From the NCBI RefSeq assembly GCF_900142845.1, contig NZ_FSRU01000002.1, positions 2,666,001-2,730,000 of the forward strand: a stretch of 64,000 nt of DNA, in the 5' to 3' direction. A program made the position numbers and the translations under genes. The notes below the pieces were generated by a model, which had not been told where the DNA came from, did no database searches, and was given only the letters and a program-made list of their open reading frames with translations. The number at the start of each line of letters is the position of its first letter. Positions within the stretch are counted from its first letter, which is position 1. This document shows, piece after piece, positions 1-7,819 of the stretch. Source of the stretch: Paraburkholderia phenazinium (GTDB lineage: Bacteria; Pseudomonadota; Gammaproteobacteria; Burkholderiales; Burkholderiaceae).

Positions 1-535
1 ATTCGACCGAGAACGCGTCTTGCGCTTCGCGGCTGATCTTCCAGCGCTCGGCGACCTTCTCCGCCGTCAGGCCCATGCCGTAGGCGATGCCGAAGTCTTC
101 GCTGCGATCGAAGATGTGCGGCGACATCGACGGCTTGTTGCCCATCATCGGCACCATGCTCATCGATTCGCAGCCGCCGGCGATCATTGCGTCCGATTCG
201 CCGACGCGAATGCGGTCGGCGGCCATCGCCAGCGCCGTCAGGCCCGACGCGCAGAAACGGTTCACCGTGACGCCGCCCACCGTATTCGGCAGACCGGCGA
301 GCAGCGCGCCCATGCGCGCCACGTTGAGGCCCTGTTCCGCTTCCGGAATCGCGCAGCCGATGATGGCGTCTTCGATCACCTTGGTGTCGAGACCCGGCAC
401 TTGCGCCACGGCCGACTTGATCGCGTGCACCAGCAGTTCGTCGGGGCGCGTGTTCTTGAACATGCCGCGCGGCGCCTTGCCGATCGGCGTGCGGCTCGCG
501 GCGACGATGTATGCGTCTTGCAATTGCTTTGTCAT
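1..535 (-). CDS. fadA: acetyl-CoA acyltransferase (thiolase), 3' part cut by window edge
   Basis: Catalyses the last step of beta-oxidation, the thiolytic release of acetyl-CoA from 3-ketoacyl-CoA. The first 178 residues are visible and the rest lies beyond base 1. They show the thiolase N-terminal domain with AASRTPIG near residue 12 and the active-site motif NRFCASG with the acyl-accepting Cys95, followed by GGCESMS. The start is the ATG at 535, downstream of a GGAG-type ribosome site. The gene lies 29 nt after the stop of the hydroxyacyl-CoA dehydrogenase on the same strand, so it is the last visible gene of a fad operon. The family assignment is firm. The chain-length preference cannot be read from this fragment. 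Confidence 0.93.
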   Translation of the reverse strand, partial: MTKQLQDAYIVAASRTPIGKAPRGMFKNTRPDELLVHAIKSAVAQVPGLDTKVIEDAIIGCAIPEAEQGLNVARMGALLAGLPNTVGGVTVNRFCASGLTALAMAADRIRVGESDAMIAGGCESMSMVPMMGNKPSMSPHIFDRSEDFGIAYGMGLTAEKVAERWKISREAQDAFSVE

Positions 536-564
536 TTGAGGCTCCTCAATTTGCTCGTCGCGCG

Positions 565-3000
565 TTAGTTACGCACCGGCTTGCCGGTTTGCAGCATGCC
601 CATGATCCGTTCCTGCGTCTTTTGCGTGCCGAGCAGGTCGACAAACGCACGGCGCTCGAGTTTCAGCAGCCACTCTTCATCCACCAGGCTGCCGGCTTCG
701 ACATCGCCACCGCACACCGCTTCAGCAATGCGGCTCGCGATCAGGAAATCGTGCTCGCTGATGAAACGGCCATCGCGCATGTTGACGAGCGAAGCCTTGA
801 TCGTCGCAATCGCCGAACGGCCCGCCACCGGCACCTGCGTCACACGCAGCGGCGGACGATACCCCGCAGCGGACAGCGCACGCGCTTCCTTCTTCGCGAC
901 GTCGAGCAGTTCGAACACGTTGAAGACGATCGTGTCGGACGGCTTCAGATAGCCCATGGCGCGAGCGTCGAGTGCGGAGGCCGAGACCTTCGCCATCGCC
1001 GCGTTTTCGAACGACTTCTGCACGAACTTCAGCAGGTCGTTGGTCGCACCGGCCGCGGTGGCCGCTTCTGCCGCACGCAGTGCCGCTTCCTTCAGACCGC
1101 CGCCCGCGGGCACCAGACCCACGCCCACTTCCACCAGGCCCAGGTAGCTCTCGATGTGCGCCACGCGCTTCGCGCTATGCAGCGCCAGCTCGCAACCGCC
1201 GCCGAGCGCGATGCCCGACACGGCCGCGATCACCGGCACGTTGGCGTACTTCACGCGCAGCATGCCCTGCTGGAATTTCTGCACGAACGGCTCGATGCCC
1301 TTCGCGCCGCCCATCATGAAGGCGGGCATCGCTTCTTCGAGGTTTGCGCCGGCCGAGAACGGCCCGCCCGGCGTGCCGAGCTTCAGCGACGTGGGTTGCC
1401 ACACCACCAGGCCCTTGTAGTCCTTCTCGGCGAGTTCGATCGCCTGCGTCAGGCCGTCGATCACCGACGGTCCGATCGTATTCATCTTGCTCTTGAACGA
1501 GACGATCAGGACGTCGTTCTCGCCGGCACGGTCGTCGACCCATGCGCGCACCGCATCCGTTTCGAACAGCGTCTTGCCGTAGGTCTTCGGATCGGCGCCC
1601 GTTTCGCCGACCAGCGGCGCACGGAACACCTGCTTCTCGTACACGGACAGCGACGAGCGCGGCACGAAGCGCTGCGAAGCCGGCGACCACGAACCTTCGT
1701 TCGTATGCACGCCGCCCTTCTCGGCAACCGCACCTTCGAGTACCCACGAAGGCAGCGGCGCGTTCGACAGCGCCTTGCCGGCCGCGATGTCTTCCTGCAC
1801 CCACTCGGCGATCTGCTTCCAGCCCGCCGTCTGCCAGCCTTCGAACGGACCTTCGTTCCAGCCGAAGCCCCAACGGATAGCCAGATCGACGTCGCGCGCG
1901 TTGTCGGCGATCGATTCCAGATGCACGCCGATGTAGTGATACACGTCGCGGAAAATCGACCACAGGAACTGCGCCTGCGGATGCTCCGATTCGCGCAACA
2001 GCTTCAGACGCTCTGCCGGCGGGCGCTTGAGGATGCGGCCCACCAGTTCGTCGGCCTTGGCGCCACCGTCGACGTACTCGCCCGTCTTCGGATCGAGTAC
2101 CTTGATCGCCTTGCCTTCCTTCTTGTAGAAACCGCCGCCGGTCTTCTGACCGAGCGCGCCCTTCTTCACCAGTTCGGCCAGCACAGCCGGCGTTTCGTAG
2201 ACCGGGAAGAACGGATCGTCCTTCAGCGTGTCCTGCATCGTCTTGATGACGTGCGCCATCGTGTCGAGACCGACTACGTCAGCAGTACGGAACGTCGCGG
2301 ACTTCGCGCGGCCCAGACGCGAGCCGGTCAGGTCGTCCACTTCGTCGAAACGCAGACCGAACTTTGCGGCTTCGGTGATGACGGCGAGGATCGAGAAAAT
2401 CCCGACGCGGTTGGCGATGAAGTTCGGCGTATCTTTCGCGCGCACGACACCCTTGCCGACCACGCTCGTCAGGAACGACTCGAGCTGATCGAGAATTTCC
2501 GGGCGTGTCGTGGCGGTGGGAATCAGTTCGACCAGATGCATGTAGCGCGGCGGATTGAAGAAGTGCACGCCGCAAAAGCGCGCCTTCAGTTCGTCCGAGA
2601 AACCTTGCGACAGCTCGGTGATCGACAGACCCGACGTGTTGGTCGCGAAGATCGCGTTCGGCGCGATATGCGGCGAGACCTTCTTGTACAGGTCGTGCTT
2701 CCAGTCCATCCGTTCGGCGATCGCTTCGATCACGAGGTCGCATTCGGCGAGCTTCTCGATGTCGTCGTCGTAATTGGCGGGCTGGATGTACTGCGCGTCG
2801 TCCTTCACGCCGAACGGCGCCGGCGACAGCTTCTTCAGATTCTCGATCGCCTTCAGCGCGATCGCATTCTTCGGGCCTTCCTTGGCGGGCAGGTCGAACA
2901 GCAGCACGGGCACCTTGGCGTTGATCAGGTGCGCGGCGATCTGCGCGCCCATCACGCCGGCGCCGAGTACGGCTACCTTGCGAATGATCAGATTGCTCAC
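565..3000 (-). CDS. fadN: 3-hydroxyacyl-CoA dehydrogenase / enoyl-CoA hydratase (FadN-type)
   Basis: An 811-aa bifunctional beta-oxidation enzyme. The Rossmann motif GAGVMG is at residues 13-18, and the hydroxyacyl-CoA dehydrogenase C-domain follows (NFIANRVG near 195-205). A crotonase domain comes last, with the oxyanion-type IALGGGCELA near residue 600 and VGVGLVPAGGG near 635. This order, dehydrogenase first and hydratase last, is the reverse of E. coli FadB and matches the Bacillus FadN type. The start ATG at 3000 follows a GGAGGAACG ribosome site. It stands between the acyl-CoA dehydrogenase (143-nt gap holding a strong hairpin) and the thiolase (29-nt gap). A long plus-strand open frame over the same DNA is a GC-driven shadow. 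Confidence 0.94.
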   Translation of the reverse strand: MSNLIIRKVAVLGAGVMGAQIAAHLINAKVPVLLFDLPAKEGPKNAIALKAIENLKKLSPAPFGVKDDAQYIQPANYDDDIEKLAECDLVIEAIAERMDWKHDLYKKVSPHIAPNAIFATNTSGLSITELSQGFSDELKARFCGVHFFNPPRYMHLVELIPTATTRPEILDQLESFLTSVVGKGVVRAKDTPNFIANRVGIFSILAVITEAAKFGLRFDEVDDLTGSRLGRAKSATFRTADVVGLDTMAHVIKTMQDTLKDDPFFPVYETPAVLAELVKKGALGQKTGGGFYKKEGKAIKVLDPKTGEYVDGGAKADELVGRILKRPPAERLKLLRESEHPQAQFLWSIFRDVYHYIGVHLESIADNARDVDLAIRWGFGWNEGPFEGWQTAGWKQIAEWVQEDIAAGKALSNAPLPSWVLEGAVAEKGGVHTNEGSWSPASQRFVPRSSLSVYEKQVFRAPLVGETGADPKTYGKTLFETDAVRAWVDDRAGENDVLIVSFKSKMNTIGPSVIDGLTQAIELAEKDYKGLVVWQPTSLKLGTPGGPFSAGANLEEAMPAFMMGGAKGIEPFVQKFQQGMLRVKYANVPVIAAVSGIALGGGCELALHSAKRVAHIESYLGLVEVGVGLVPAGGGLKEAALRAAEAATAAGATNDLLKFVQKSFENAAMAKVSASALDARAMGYLKPSDTIVFNVFELLDVAKKEARALSAAGYRPPLRVTQVPVAGRSAIATIKASLVNMRDGRFISEHDFLIASRIAEAVCGGDVEAGSLVDEEWLLKLERRAFVDLLGTQKTQERIMGMLQTGKPVRN

Positions 3001-3095
3001 GTCGTTCCTCCGGGGGAGTTATGCGGGTGTCGCGTTATGTTTGCGGGGGTTTCGCGTGGGATACACGCGGGCTTCGCAATGTATGTGAGGCTGGC

Positions 3096-3132
3096 GGCGG
3101 CGCCACGCGTGTCGAACATGCGTGGCGCCGCC
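3096..3132 (-). repeat. 13-bp perfect hairpin between acyl-CoA dehydrogenase and fadN
   Basis: Bases 3096-3108 and 3120-3132 are perfect inverted repeats (GGCGGCGCCACGC and its complement) around an 11-nt loop. The hairpin lies in the 143-nt gap between two genes transcribed together on the minus strand. No T-run follows on either side, so it is not a standard intrinsic terminator. An mRNA stability or processing element, or a partial terminator that tunes fadE over fadN expression, is inference. Confidence 0.6.
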
Positions 3133-3143
3133 GTGAGGTGGCT

Positions 3144-4931
3144 TTAGAACAGCGACTCTTCGACGTCCATCAGCGACTTCGAGCCGGCGCGTGCCTGGCG
3201 AATCGTCATGGCCGTTTCCGGCAGCAGCTTGGCGAAGTAGAAGCGCGCGGTGGCGAGCTTGGCCTTGTAGAACGGATCGCCGGACGCTTCCTTGTCCAGT
3301 GCGATACGTGCCATGCGGGCCCAGAAGTACGAGAACACCAGGTGACCGACGGTACGCAGATACGGCACAGCGGCTGCGCCGACTTCGTCCGGATTCTGCA
3401 TGGCCTTCATGCCGAGTTCCATGGTCAGCTTCTGCACCTTGTCGCCGATGTCCGCGAGCGGGTTGATGAACTCCTGCATTTCCGGCTTGATGCCTTCGGC
3501 TTCGACGAAATCCGTCACCAGCTTGCCGAACTTCTTCATCTTCGCGCCCATGTCGCCGAGGATCTTGCGGCCCAGCAGGTCGAGCGCCTGAATGGCGTTG
3601 GTGCCTTCGTAGATCATGTTGATGCGGGCGTCGCGCACGTACTGCTCCATGCCCCACTCGGCGATGAAGCCGTGGCCGCCGTAGATCTGCATGGCGTGGT
3701 TGGTGCTTTCGAACGCGTTGTCCGAGAGGAACGCCTTCAGGATCGGCGTGAGCAGCGCGACGAGGTCGGCCGCGTCCTTGCGCACCGACTCTTCCTCATG
3801 CGACAGCTCTTTGTCGATGTGCAGCGCGGACCAGTACGAGAACGCACGTGCGGCCTCGGCGTAGGCCTTCTGCGTGAGCAGCATGCGGCGCACGTCCGGA
3901 TGCACGATGATCGGGTCAGCCGCTTTCTCCGGCGCCTTCGGGCCGGTCAGCGAACGCATCTGCAGACGCTCTTTCGCGTACGTGAGCGAGTTCTGATAAG
4001 CGACTTCGGTCAGGCCCAGGCTCTGCATGCCGACGCCCAGACGCGCGGCGTTCATCATCACGAACATGGCGTTCAAGCCCTTGTTCGGCTCGCCGACCAG
4101 CCAGCCCTTCGCGTTGTCGAGATTGATCACGGCAGTGGCGTTGCCGTGAATGCCCATCTTGTGTTCAATGGAGCCGCACTTGACCGTGTTGCGCTCGCCC
4201 GGCTCGCCGGCTTCGTTCGGCACGAACTTCGGCACGATGAAGAGCGAGATGCCCTTGGTGCCCATCGGCGCATCCGGCAGACGCGCGAGTACCAGGTGAA
4301 CGATGTTCTCCGCGAGATCGTGTTCGCCGCTGGAGATGAAAATCTTCGTGCCGCTGATCGAGTAGGAGCCGTCGCTGTTCGGTTCGGCCTTGGTGCGCAG
4401 GATGCCGAGGTCCGTGCCGCAGTGCGGCTCGGTCAGACACATTGTGCCGGTCCACACACCCGCGACCAGCTTCGGCAGGTAGCGCTGCTGCAATTCCGGC
4501 GTGCCGTGCGCATGCAGGCATTCATACGCGCCGTGCGACAGGCCCGGATACATCGTCCACGCCTGGTTAGCCGAATTAAGCATTTCGTACAGAGCATTGT
4601 TGACGAATGCAGGCAGGCCTTGACCGCCATATTCCGGATCGCAGCCAAGCGCGGGCCAGCCGGCTTCGACGTATTGCCTGTAGGCTTCCTTGAAGCCCTT
4701 CGGCGTGGTCACGACGCCGTCGCCGACGTACGTGCAGCCTTCCTGGTCGCCGCTTTGATTCAGCGGGAACAGCACTTCGGAGCAGAACTTGCCGGCCTCT
4801 TCGAGGACCGCATTGATCGTGTCGGCGTCGAGATCCGCGTGCTTCGGCATCTGCTTGATTTCGGCTTCGACGTTAAGCAGCTCGTGCAACACGAATTGCA
4901 TGTCGCGCAGTGGCGCGGCGTACTGTCCCAT
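3144..4931 (-). CDS. fadE: acyl-CoA dehydrogenase (FadE/DmdC-like, 595 aa)
   Basis: A FAD-dependent acyl-CoA dehydrogenase for the first, electron-donating step of beta-oxidation. At 595 aa it belongs to the large acyl-CoA dehydrogenases with a C-terminal extension that are often labelled DmdC-like. The sequence shows the middle-domain motif CLTEPHCGTD, a flavin-site segment ending in TKIFISSGEHD, and MIYEGTNAIQ with the expected catalytic Glu442. The open frame extends upstream to 5327, but the ATG at 4931 (MGQYAAPLRDMQF) has a GGAGAGAG ribosome site and is the normal family start. The substrate range (fatty versus thioether acyl-CoA) cannot be decided, although the fad neighbours favour fatty acids. 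The TetR regulator lies 98 nt upstream. Confidence 0.93.
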   Translation of the reverse strand: MGQYAAPLRDMQFVLHELLNVEAEIKQMPKHADLDADTINAVLEEAGKFCSEVLFPLNQSGDQEGCTYVGDGVVTTPKGFKEAYRQYVEAGWPALGCDPEYGGQGLPAFVNNALYEMLNSANQAWTMYPGLSHGAYECLHAHGTPELQQRYLPKLVAGVWTGTMCLTEPHCGTDLGILRTKAEPNSDGSYSISGTKIFISSGEHDLAENIVHLVLARLPDAPMGTKGISLFIVPKFVPNEAGEPGERNTVKCGSIEHKMGIHGNATAVINLDNAKGWLVGEPNKGLNAMFVMMNAARLGVGMQSLGLTEVAYQNSLTYAKERLQMRSLTGPKAPEKAADPIIVHPDVRRMLLTQKAYAEAARAFSYWSALHIDKELSHEEESVRKDAADLVALLTPILKAFLSDNAFESTNHAMQIYGGHGFIAEWGMEQYVRDARINMIYEGTNAIQALDLLGRKILGDMGAKMKKFGKLVTDFVEAEGIKPEMQEFINPLADIGDKVQKLTMELGMKAMQNPDEVGAAAVPYLRTVGHLVFSYFWARMARIALDKEASGDPFYKAKLATARFYFAKLLPETAMTIRQARAGSKSLMDVEESLF

Positions 4932-5029
4932 GACTCTCTCCAAAGTTTGACAAGAAGCCAGGCCGTCAGCTTTCGGCCCCGGGTTCGGACCTTTTAGCGC
5001 CGCTGGATCCGCCGGATCCGGCCGCCTTG

Positions 5030-5629
5030 CTAACGGCTTTCGCTCTGATACGAAACAATCAATTTTTCGAGCGCGGCCCACGTCAGCGGCACGGCATCCG
5101 GTAAGTGCAGGAAGCGTGCGTCGTGATGCAGGCCGAGCGTGAAGCTGTACAGTTCGAACAGCATCAGTTGCGGGTTCGTGTCCGCACGCAGATGCCCCTC
5201 TTCCATCGACTGCGAAATGGCCCGGGTGAGCGCAGCACGCCAGATCGTCACGCTCGACACCAGTTGCTCGCGCACCGGGTTGTCCGCACGGTCGTCGTAC
5301 TCGACCGCACCGCTGATGTAGATGCATCCGGTGGTGACTTCCTGGATGCGCTTCTCAATCCAGCGGGAGATCATTGCGCGCAAACGCGGCAAGCCGCGCG
5401 GCTCACGCAGACTCGGGAAAAACACCTCGTCTTCGAAACGACGGTGATATTCGCGCACCACTTCAACCTGCAAGTCCTCGCGCGACCCGAAGTGCGCAAA
5501 CACGCCGCTCTTGCTCATCTGCATGCGCTCGGCCAGCAGCCCAATCGTCAGACCTTCCAGTCCGTCGCGGCTTGCCAGATCAAGTGCTGCTTCGAGAATC
5601 GCGGCTCGCGTTTGTTCGCCTTTTCGCAT
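5030..5629 (-). CDS. TetR-family regulator of the fad operon
   Basis: A 199-aa one-component repressor. The N-terminal TetR helix-turn-helix is clear (LTIGLLAERMQMSKSGVFAHF, about residues 25-46) with a larger ligand domain after it. It is the first gene of the minus-strand run leading into acyl-CoA dehydrogenase, FadN and thiolase. A perfect 18-bp palindrome (5718-5735) lies just upstream of a plausible promoter, so autoregulation and control of the operon by an acyl-CoA ligand is the simplest reading. TetR regulators of beta-oxidation (FadR of Bacillus, PsrA of Pseudomonas, FadP predicted in beta-proteobacteria) are known. Which of these it is orthologous to cannot be told here. Confidence 0.87.
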   Translation of the reverse strand: MRKGEQTRAAILEAALDLASRDGLEGLTIGLLAERMQMSKSGVFAHFGSREDLQVEVVREYHRRFEDEVFFPSLREPRGLPRLRAMISRWIEKRIQEVTTGCIYISGAVEYDDRADNPVREQLVSSVTIWRAALTRAISQSMEEGHLRADTNPQLMLFELYSFTLGLHHDARFLHLPDAVPLTWAALEKLIVSYQSESR

Positions 5630-5680
5630 AGCTGTTTTACCGTTCTTATGTGACCGAAAGAAAAATCGAACGGCCGTACT

Positions 5681-5709
5681 ATTATTGAGTGCTGCCGTCC
5701 GCGAAACAA
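5681..5709 (-). promoter_or_regulatory. putative sigma70 promoter of the TetR/fad operon
   Basis: On the minus strand TTGTTT (5704-5709) and AATAAT (5681-5686) are separated by 17 bp, about 50 nt upstream of the TetR ATG. The -10 matches consensus at 5 of 6 and the -35 at 3 of 6. An 8-bp palindrome ACGGCCGT (5670-5677) lies just downstream, near the expected transcription start, and could be a second operator. Confidence 0.45.
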
Positions 5710-5717
5710 GGACTTTA

Positions 5718-5735
5718 TTAGAAACCGGTTTCTAA
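5718..5735. promoter_or_regulatory. 18-bp perfect palindrome, candidate TetR operator
   Basis: TTAGAAACCGGTTTCTAA reads the same on both strands. Its core GAAAC-CG-GTTTC fits the half-site arrangement described for the fatty-acid regulator PsrA of Pseudomonas (GAAAC, 2-4 nt, GTTTC). It lies 8 bp upstream of the putative -35 of the TetR gene, so it is well placed for control of the whole fad run. The palindrome is seen directly. The binding protein is inference. Confidence 0.65.
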
Positions 5736-5886
5736 CCGGAGCATCAATTTTGCGTCATACGTCAATCGGACGAGGGAGATTTTTTAGAGGCGTTTGCCTT
5801 CCCGGTTTGATCTGGCTCATCTGGTGACGCCGGGATTCGATGCAAGACCGGGTTTATCCGGACGGCGGGGAGCGCCGCTTCGCAGC

Positions 5887-7143
5887 TTAGTCGTAGCCGC
5901 CCACGGTGAGCAGTTTCATCACGACGCGGTAGGTGTTGTAGGCCAGCCAGTTCAGCAGGCGCTCGCCCGCCGGACGCGCTTCGTAGTGCGCCAGATCGAT
6001 CCGGCGCGACTCGTCGAACGCCGTAAGAATCGCCTCGCGCAACGCGTCGATCTGCGGATCCATCACCAGCACGACGTTGGCCTCGTTGTTGAGCATCAGG
6101 CTTAGCGCATCGAGGTTCGACGAGCCCACCGTCCCCCAGTTCGAATCGACCACCGCGACCTTGCCGTGCAGCATGGTCTTTTCGTACTCGGCGATCTTCA
6201 CGCCGGCTTTCAGCAGCGAGCGGTAAAGGAACGGCACGGCGTAGTCGAGCGCGGCGAACTCCTTGCGTCCAATGATGAGCTTCACGTCGACCCCGCGTCG
6301 CGCCGCAAACGTCAGCGCGCGGCGCAGCTTGCGGCCCGGCATGAAGTAGGGATTGGCGAGCAGCACCTCGGCACGCGCCTGGCCAATCGCGGTGAGGTAG
6401 GCCTTCTCGATGGCGCGGCGGTTGATCAGGTTGTCGCGCGCCACGAAGGCCACCGCCGGTTCGCCCGCGCCACGCAGGTCGGTGCTGCGGTTGCGGCCAC
6501 GGGCCGGCGCGCTGGGGCTCGTATCGTCCTTGAGGGCGAAATCGGGTTGCAGCGATTCCACCGGACGATGCCCGAAGCGGATGCGATGCCACTGCACCTC
6601 GAACGCCTCGCGCACGTCGGCAACCACCGGCCCCTGCAATTCGACCGCGAAGTCCCAGCGGCGATACGGCAGGCGCACGCCGTCGTTCTCGTAATCGTCG
6701 ACGATATTGATGCCGCCGCACCAGGCCACCTGGTCGTCGACTACCGCCAGCTTGCGATGCGTGCGCGAGAAGCCGAAGCGGCCGAACAGATGCGGGTTGT
6801 AGATCCGGTGCTCGACGCCGCGCGTCGGCCAGTCGTTGAAGAGCGCGAGACGCGCAGTGCCGATGCCGTCGGTAATCACGCGCACGCGTACGCCCCGATC
6901 GGCCGCGCGCAGCAAGGCGGCGCTGACGGCCTGGCCGGCGCTGTCGTTGCAGAAGATGTAGGTTTCGAGAACGACGTCTTTCCCGGCCGCGTCGATGCGC
7001 TCGATCAGCGAGGCAAAGAACCCCTCGCCGGAGCGAAACAGTCGGACTTCGTTACCGGCGGTAAAGCGGTATTTCGACCAGTAACGGCGACCGAACAGGG
7101 TTTGCCGGAGCCGCTCGAAACGCCGCGTGCCGCCGCCCGTCAC
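5887..7143 (-). CDS. clsB: cardiolipin synthase B (phospholipase D family)
   Basis: A 418-aa phospholipid synthase that condenses phosphatidyl donors to cardiolipin at the inner membrane. Both HKD motifs of the phospholipase D superfamily are complete: H129-x-K131-x4-D136 (HRKLAVVDD) and H326-x-K328-x4-D333 (LHGKVAVVD), each followed by the usual GG/GSSNLD strand. The protein lacks the N-terminal transmembrane pair of ClsA and has the ClsB length. The start at 7143 overlaps the stop of the Nudix gene by 4 nt, so the two are translationally coupled. The mixed Nudix/Cls pairing downstream of aspS is the order I expect in Burkholderia. Confidence 0.9.
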   Translation of the reverse strand: MTGGGTRRFERLRQTLFGRRYWSKYRFTAGNEVRLFRSGEGFFASLIERIDAAGKDVVLETYIFCNDSAGQAVSAALLRAADRGVRVRVITDGIGTARLALFNDWPTRGVEHRIYNPHLFGRFGFSRTHRKLAVVDDQVAWCGGINIVDDYENDGVRLPYRRWDFAVELQGPVVADVREAFEVQWHRIRFGHRPVESLQPDFALKDDTSPSAPARGRNRSTDLRGAGEPAVAFVARDNLINRRAIEKAYLTAIGQARAEVLLANPYFMPGRKLRRALTFAARRGVDVKLIIGRKEFAALDYAVPFLYRSLLKAGVKIAEYEKTMLHGKVAVVDSNWGTVGSSNLDALSLMLNNEANVVLVMDPQIDALREAILTAFDESRRIDLAHYEARPAGERLLNWLAYNTYRVVMKLLTVGGYD

Positions 7144-7616
7144 CGGACCCGCCCCTTCAGGCGTCGCGGCAACTGCAGGATCGCGTCGGCGTTCGACGAC
7201 GAGAAGCAGCGCTCGGCCGCTTCTTCATAGGGCAGCCAGAGGTGCGCCGTATGCTCGAGCGGCGCGAGCGTCACCTCGCAGCGCGCCGGCACCTCGAGGC
7301 TGAACCAGTGTTCCGTGTTCTGTGTGACGCCCTCGGCATAGCGATGCCGCCAGACCGGATAGATCTCATACTCGATCTGATACTGCCAGTCGAACAGCGC
7401 GTCGCGCGGCACGCTGGGACTGCCGATCACAATGCCCGTTTCCTCGGCCACTTCGCGTGCGGCGGTCTCGGCAAGCGGCTCGTCGAGCGTGTCTTTCGAG
7501 CCGGTCACCGACTGCCAGAAACCCGCGCGGTCGGCGCGCTCAATCAGCAGCACATCGAGCCCCGGCGTGTGGATCACAACAAGAACGGATTCGGGAATCT
7601 TCGGCGGTTTCGGCAT
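7140..7616 (-). CDS. nudB: dihydroneopterin triphosphate diphosphatase (Nudix)
   Basis: A 158-aa Nudix hydrolase that removes pyrophosphate from dihydroneopterin triphosphate in folate synthesis. The Nudix box is intact: G-x5-E-x7-REVAEETGI, about residues 37-59. The N-terminus (PKIPESVLVVIHTPGLDVLLIER) and the WQSVTGSKD segment match the NudB/NtpA type. It overlaps clsB by 4 nt and lies downstream of aspS beyond a terminator. In many proteobacteria nudB likewise follows aspS, which supports the name over a generic Nudix call. Substrate specificity itself is inferred. Confidence 0.85.
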   Translation of the reverse strand: MPKPPKIPESVLVVIHTPGLDVLLIERADRAGFWQSVTGSKDTLDEPLAETAAREVAEETGIVIGSPSVPRDALFDWQYQIEYEIYPVWRHRYAEGVTQNTEHWFSLEVPARCEVTLAPLEHTAHLWLPYEEAAERCFSSSNADAILQLPRRLKGRVR

Positions 7617-7717
7617 GGCGATAAAACTAGGCGCGGATTAAGCGCGGTACATGTCGGTCGACGGTATGGCTTCGCGTAGGACGTGGCGTGTTGCATCGAC
7701 TGTAACGCAAAAAAAGG

Positions 7718-7740
7718 AAAAGGCGCATGACGCGCCTTTT
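7718..7740 (-). terminator. intrinsic terminator after aspS
   Basis: AAAAGGCGC (7718-7726) and GCGCCTTTT (7732-7740) form a perfect 9-bp hairpin with a 5-nt loop. Read on the minus strand it is followed by a T-rich tract (seven T from 7715 down), which is the classic rho-independent layout for the end of the aspS transcript. It also separates aspS from nudB-clsB, which then need their own promoter between about 7617 and 7717. Confidence 0.85.
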
Positions 7741-7819
7741 CGTTTGCCTGAGCCTGACGGCGCGGCTCAATGAACGATTGAATCCACCGCCCAATGAGCC
7801 GCTGAAGCAGCCTGCAGTC

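Noticed and set aside
511..3147. 878-codon open frame on the plus strand opposite fadN
   Set aside because: It mirrors the fadN codons, is extremely Arg/His/Ala-rich, has no ribosome site and no family. It is a GC-rich antisense shadow.
3021..4997. 658-codon plus-strand frame opposite the acyl-CoA dehydrogenase
   Set aside because: Same antisense shadow pattern; the minus-strand protein is a full, conserved enzyme.
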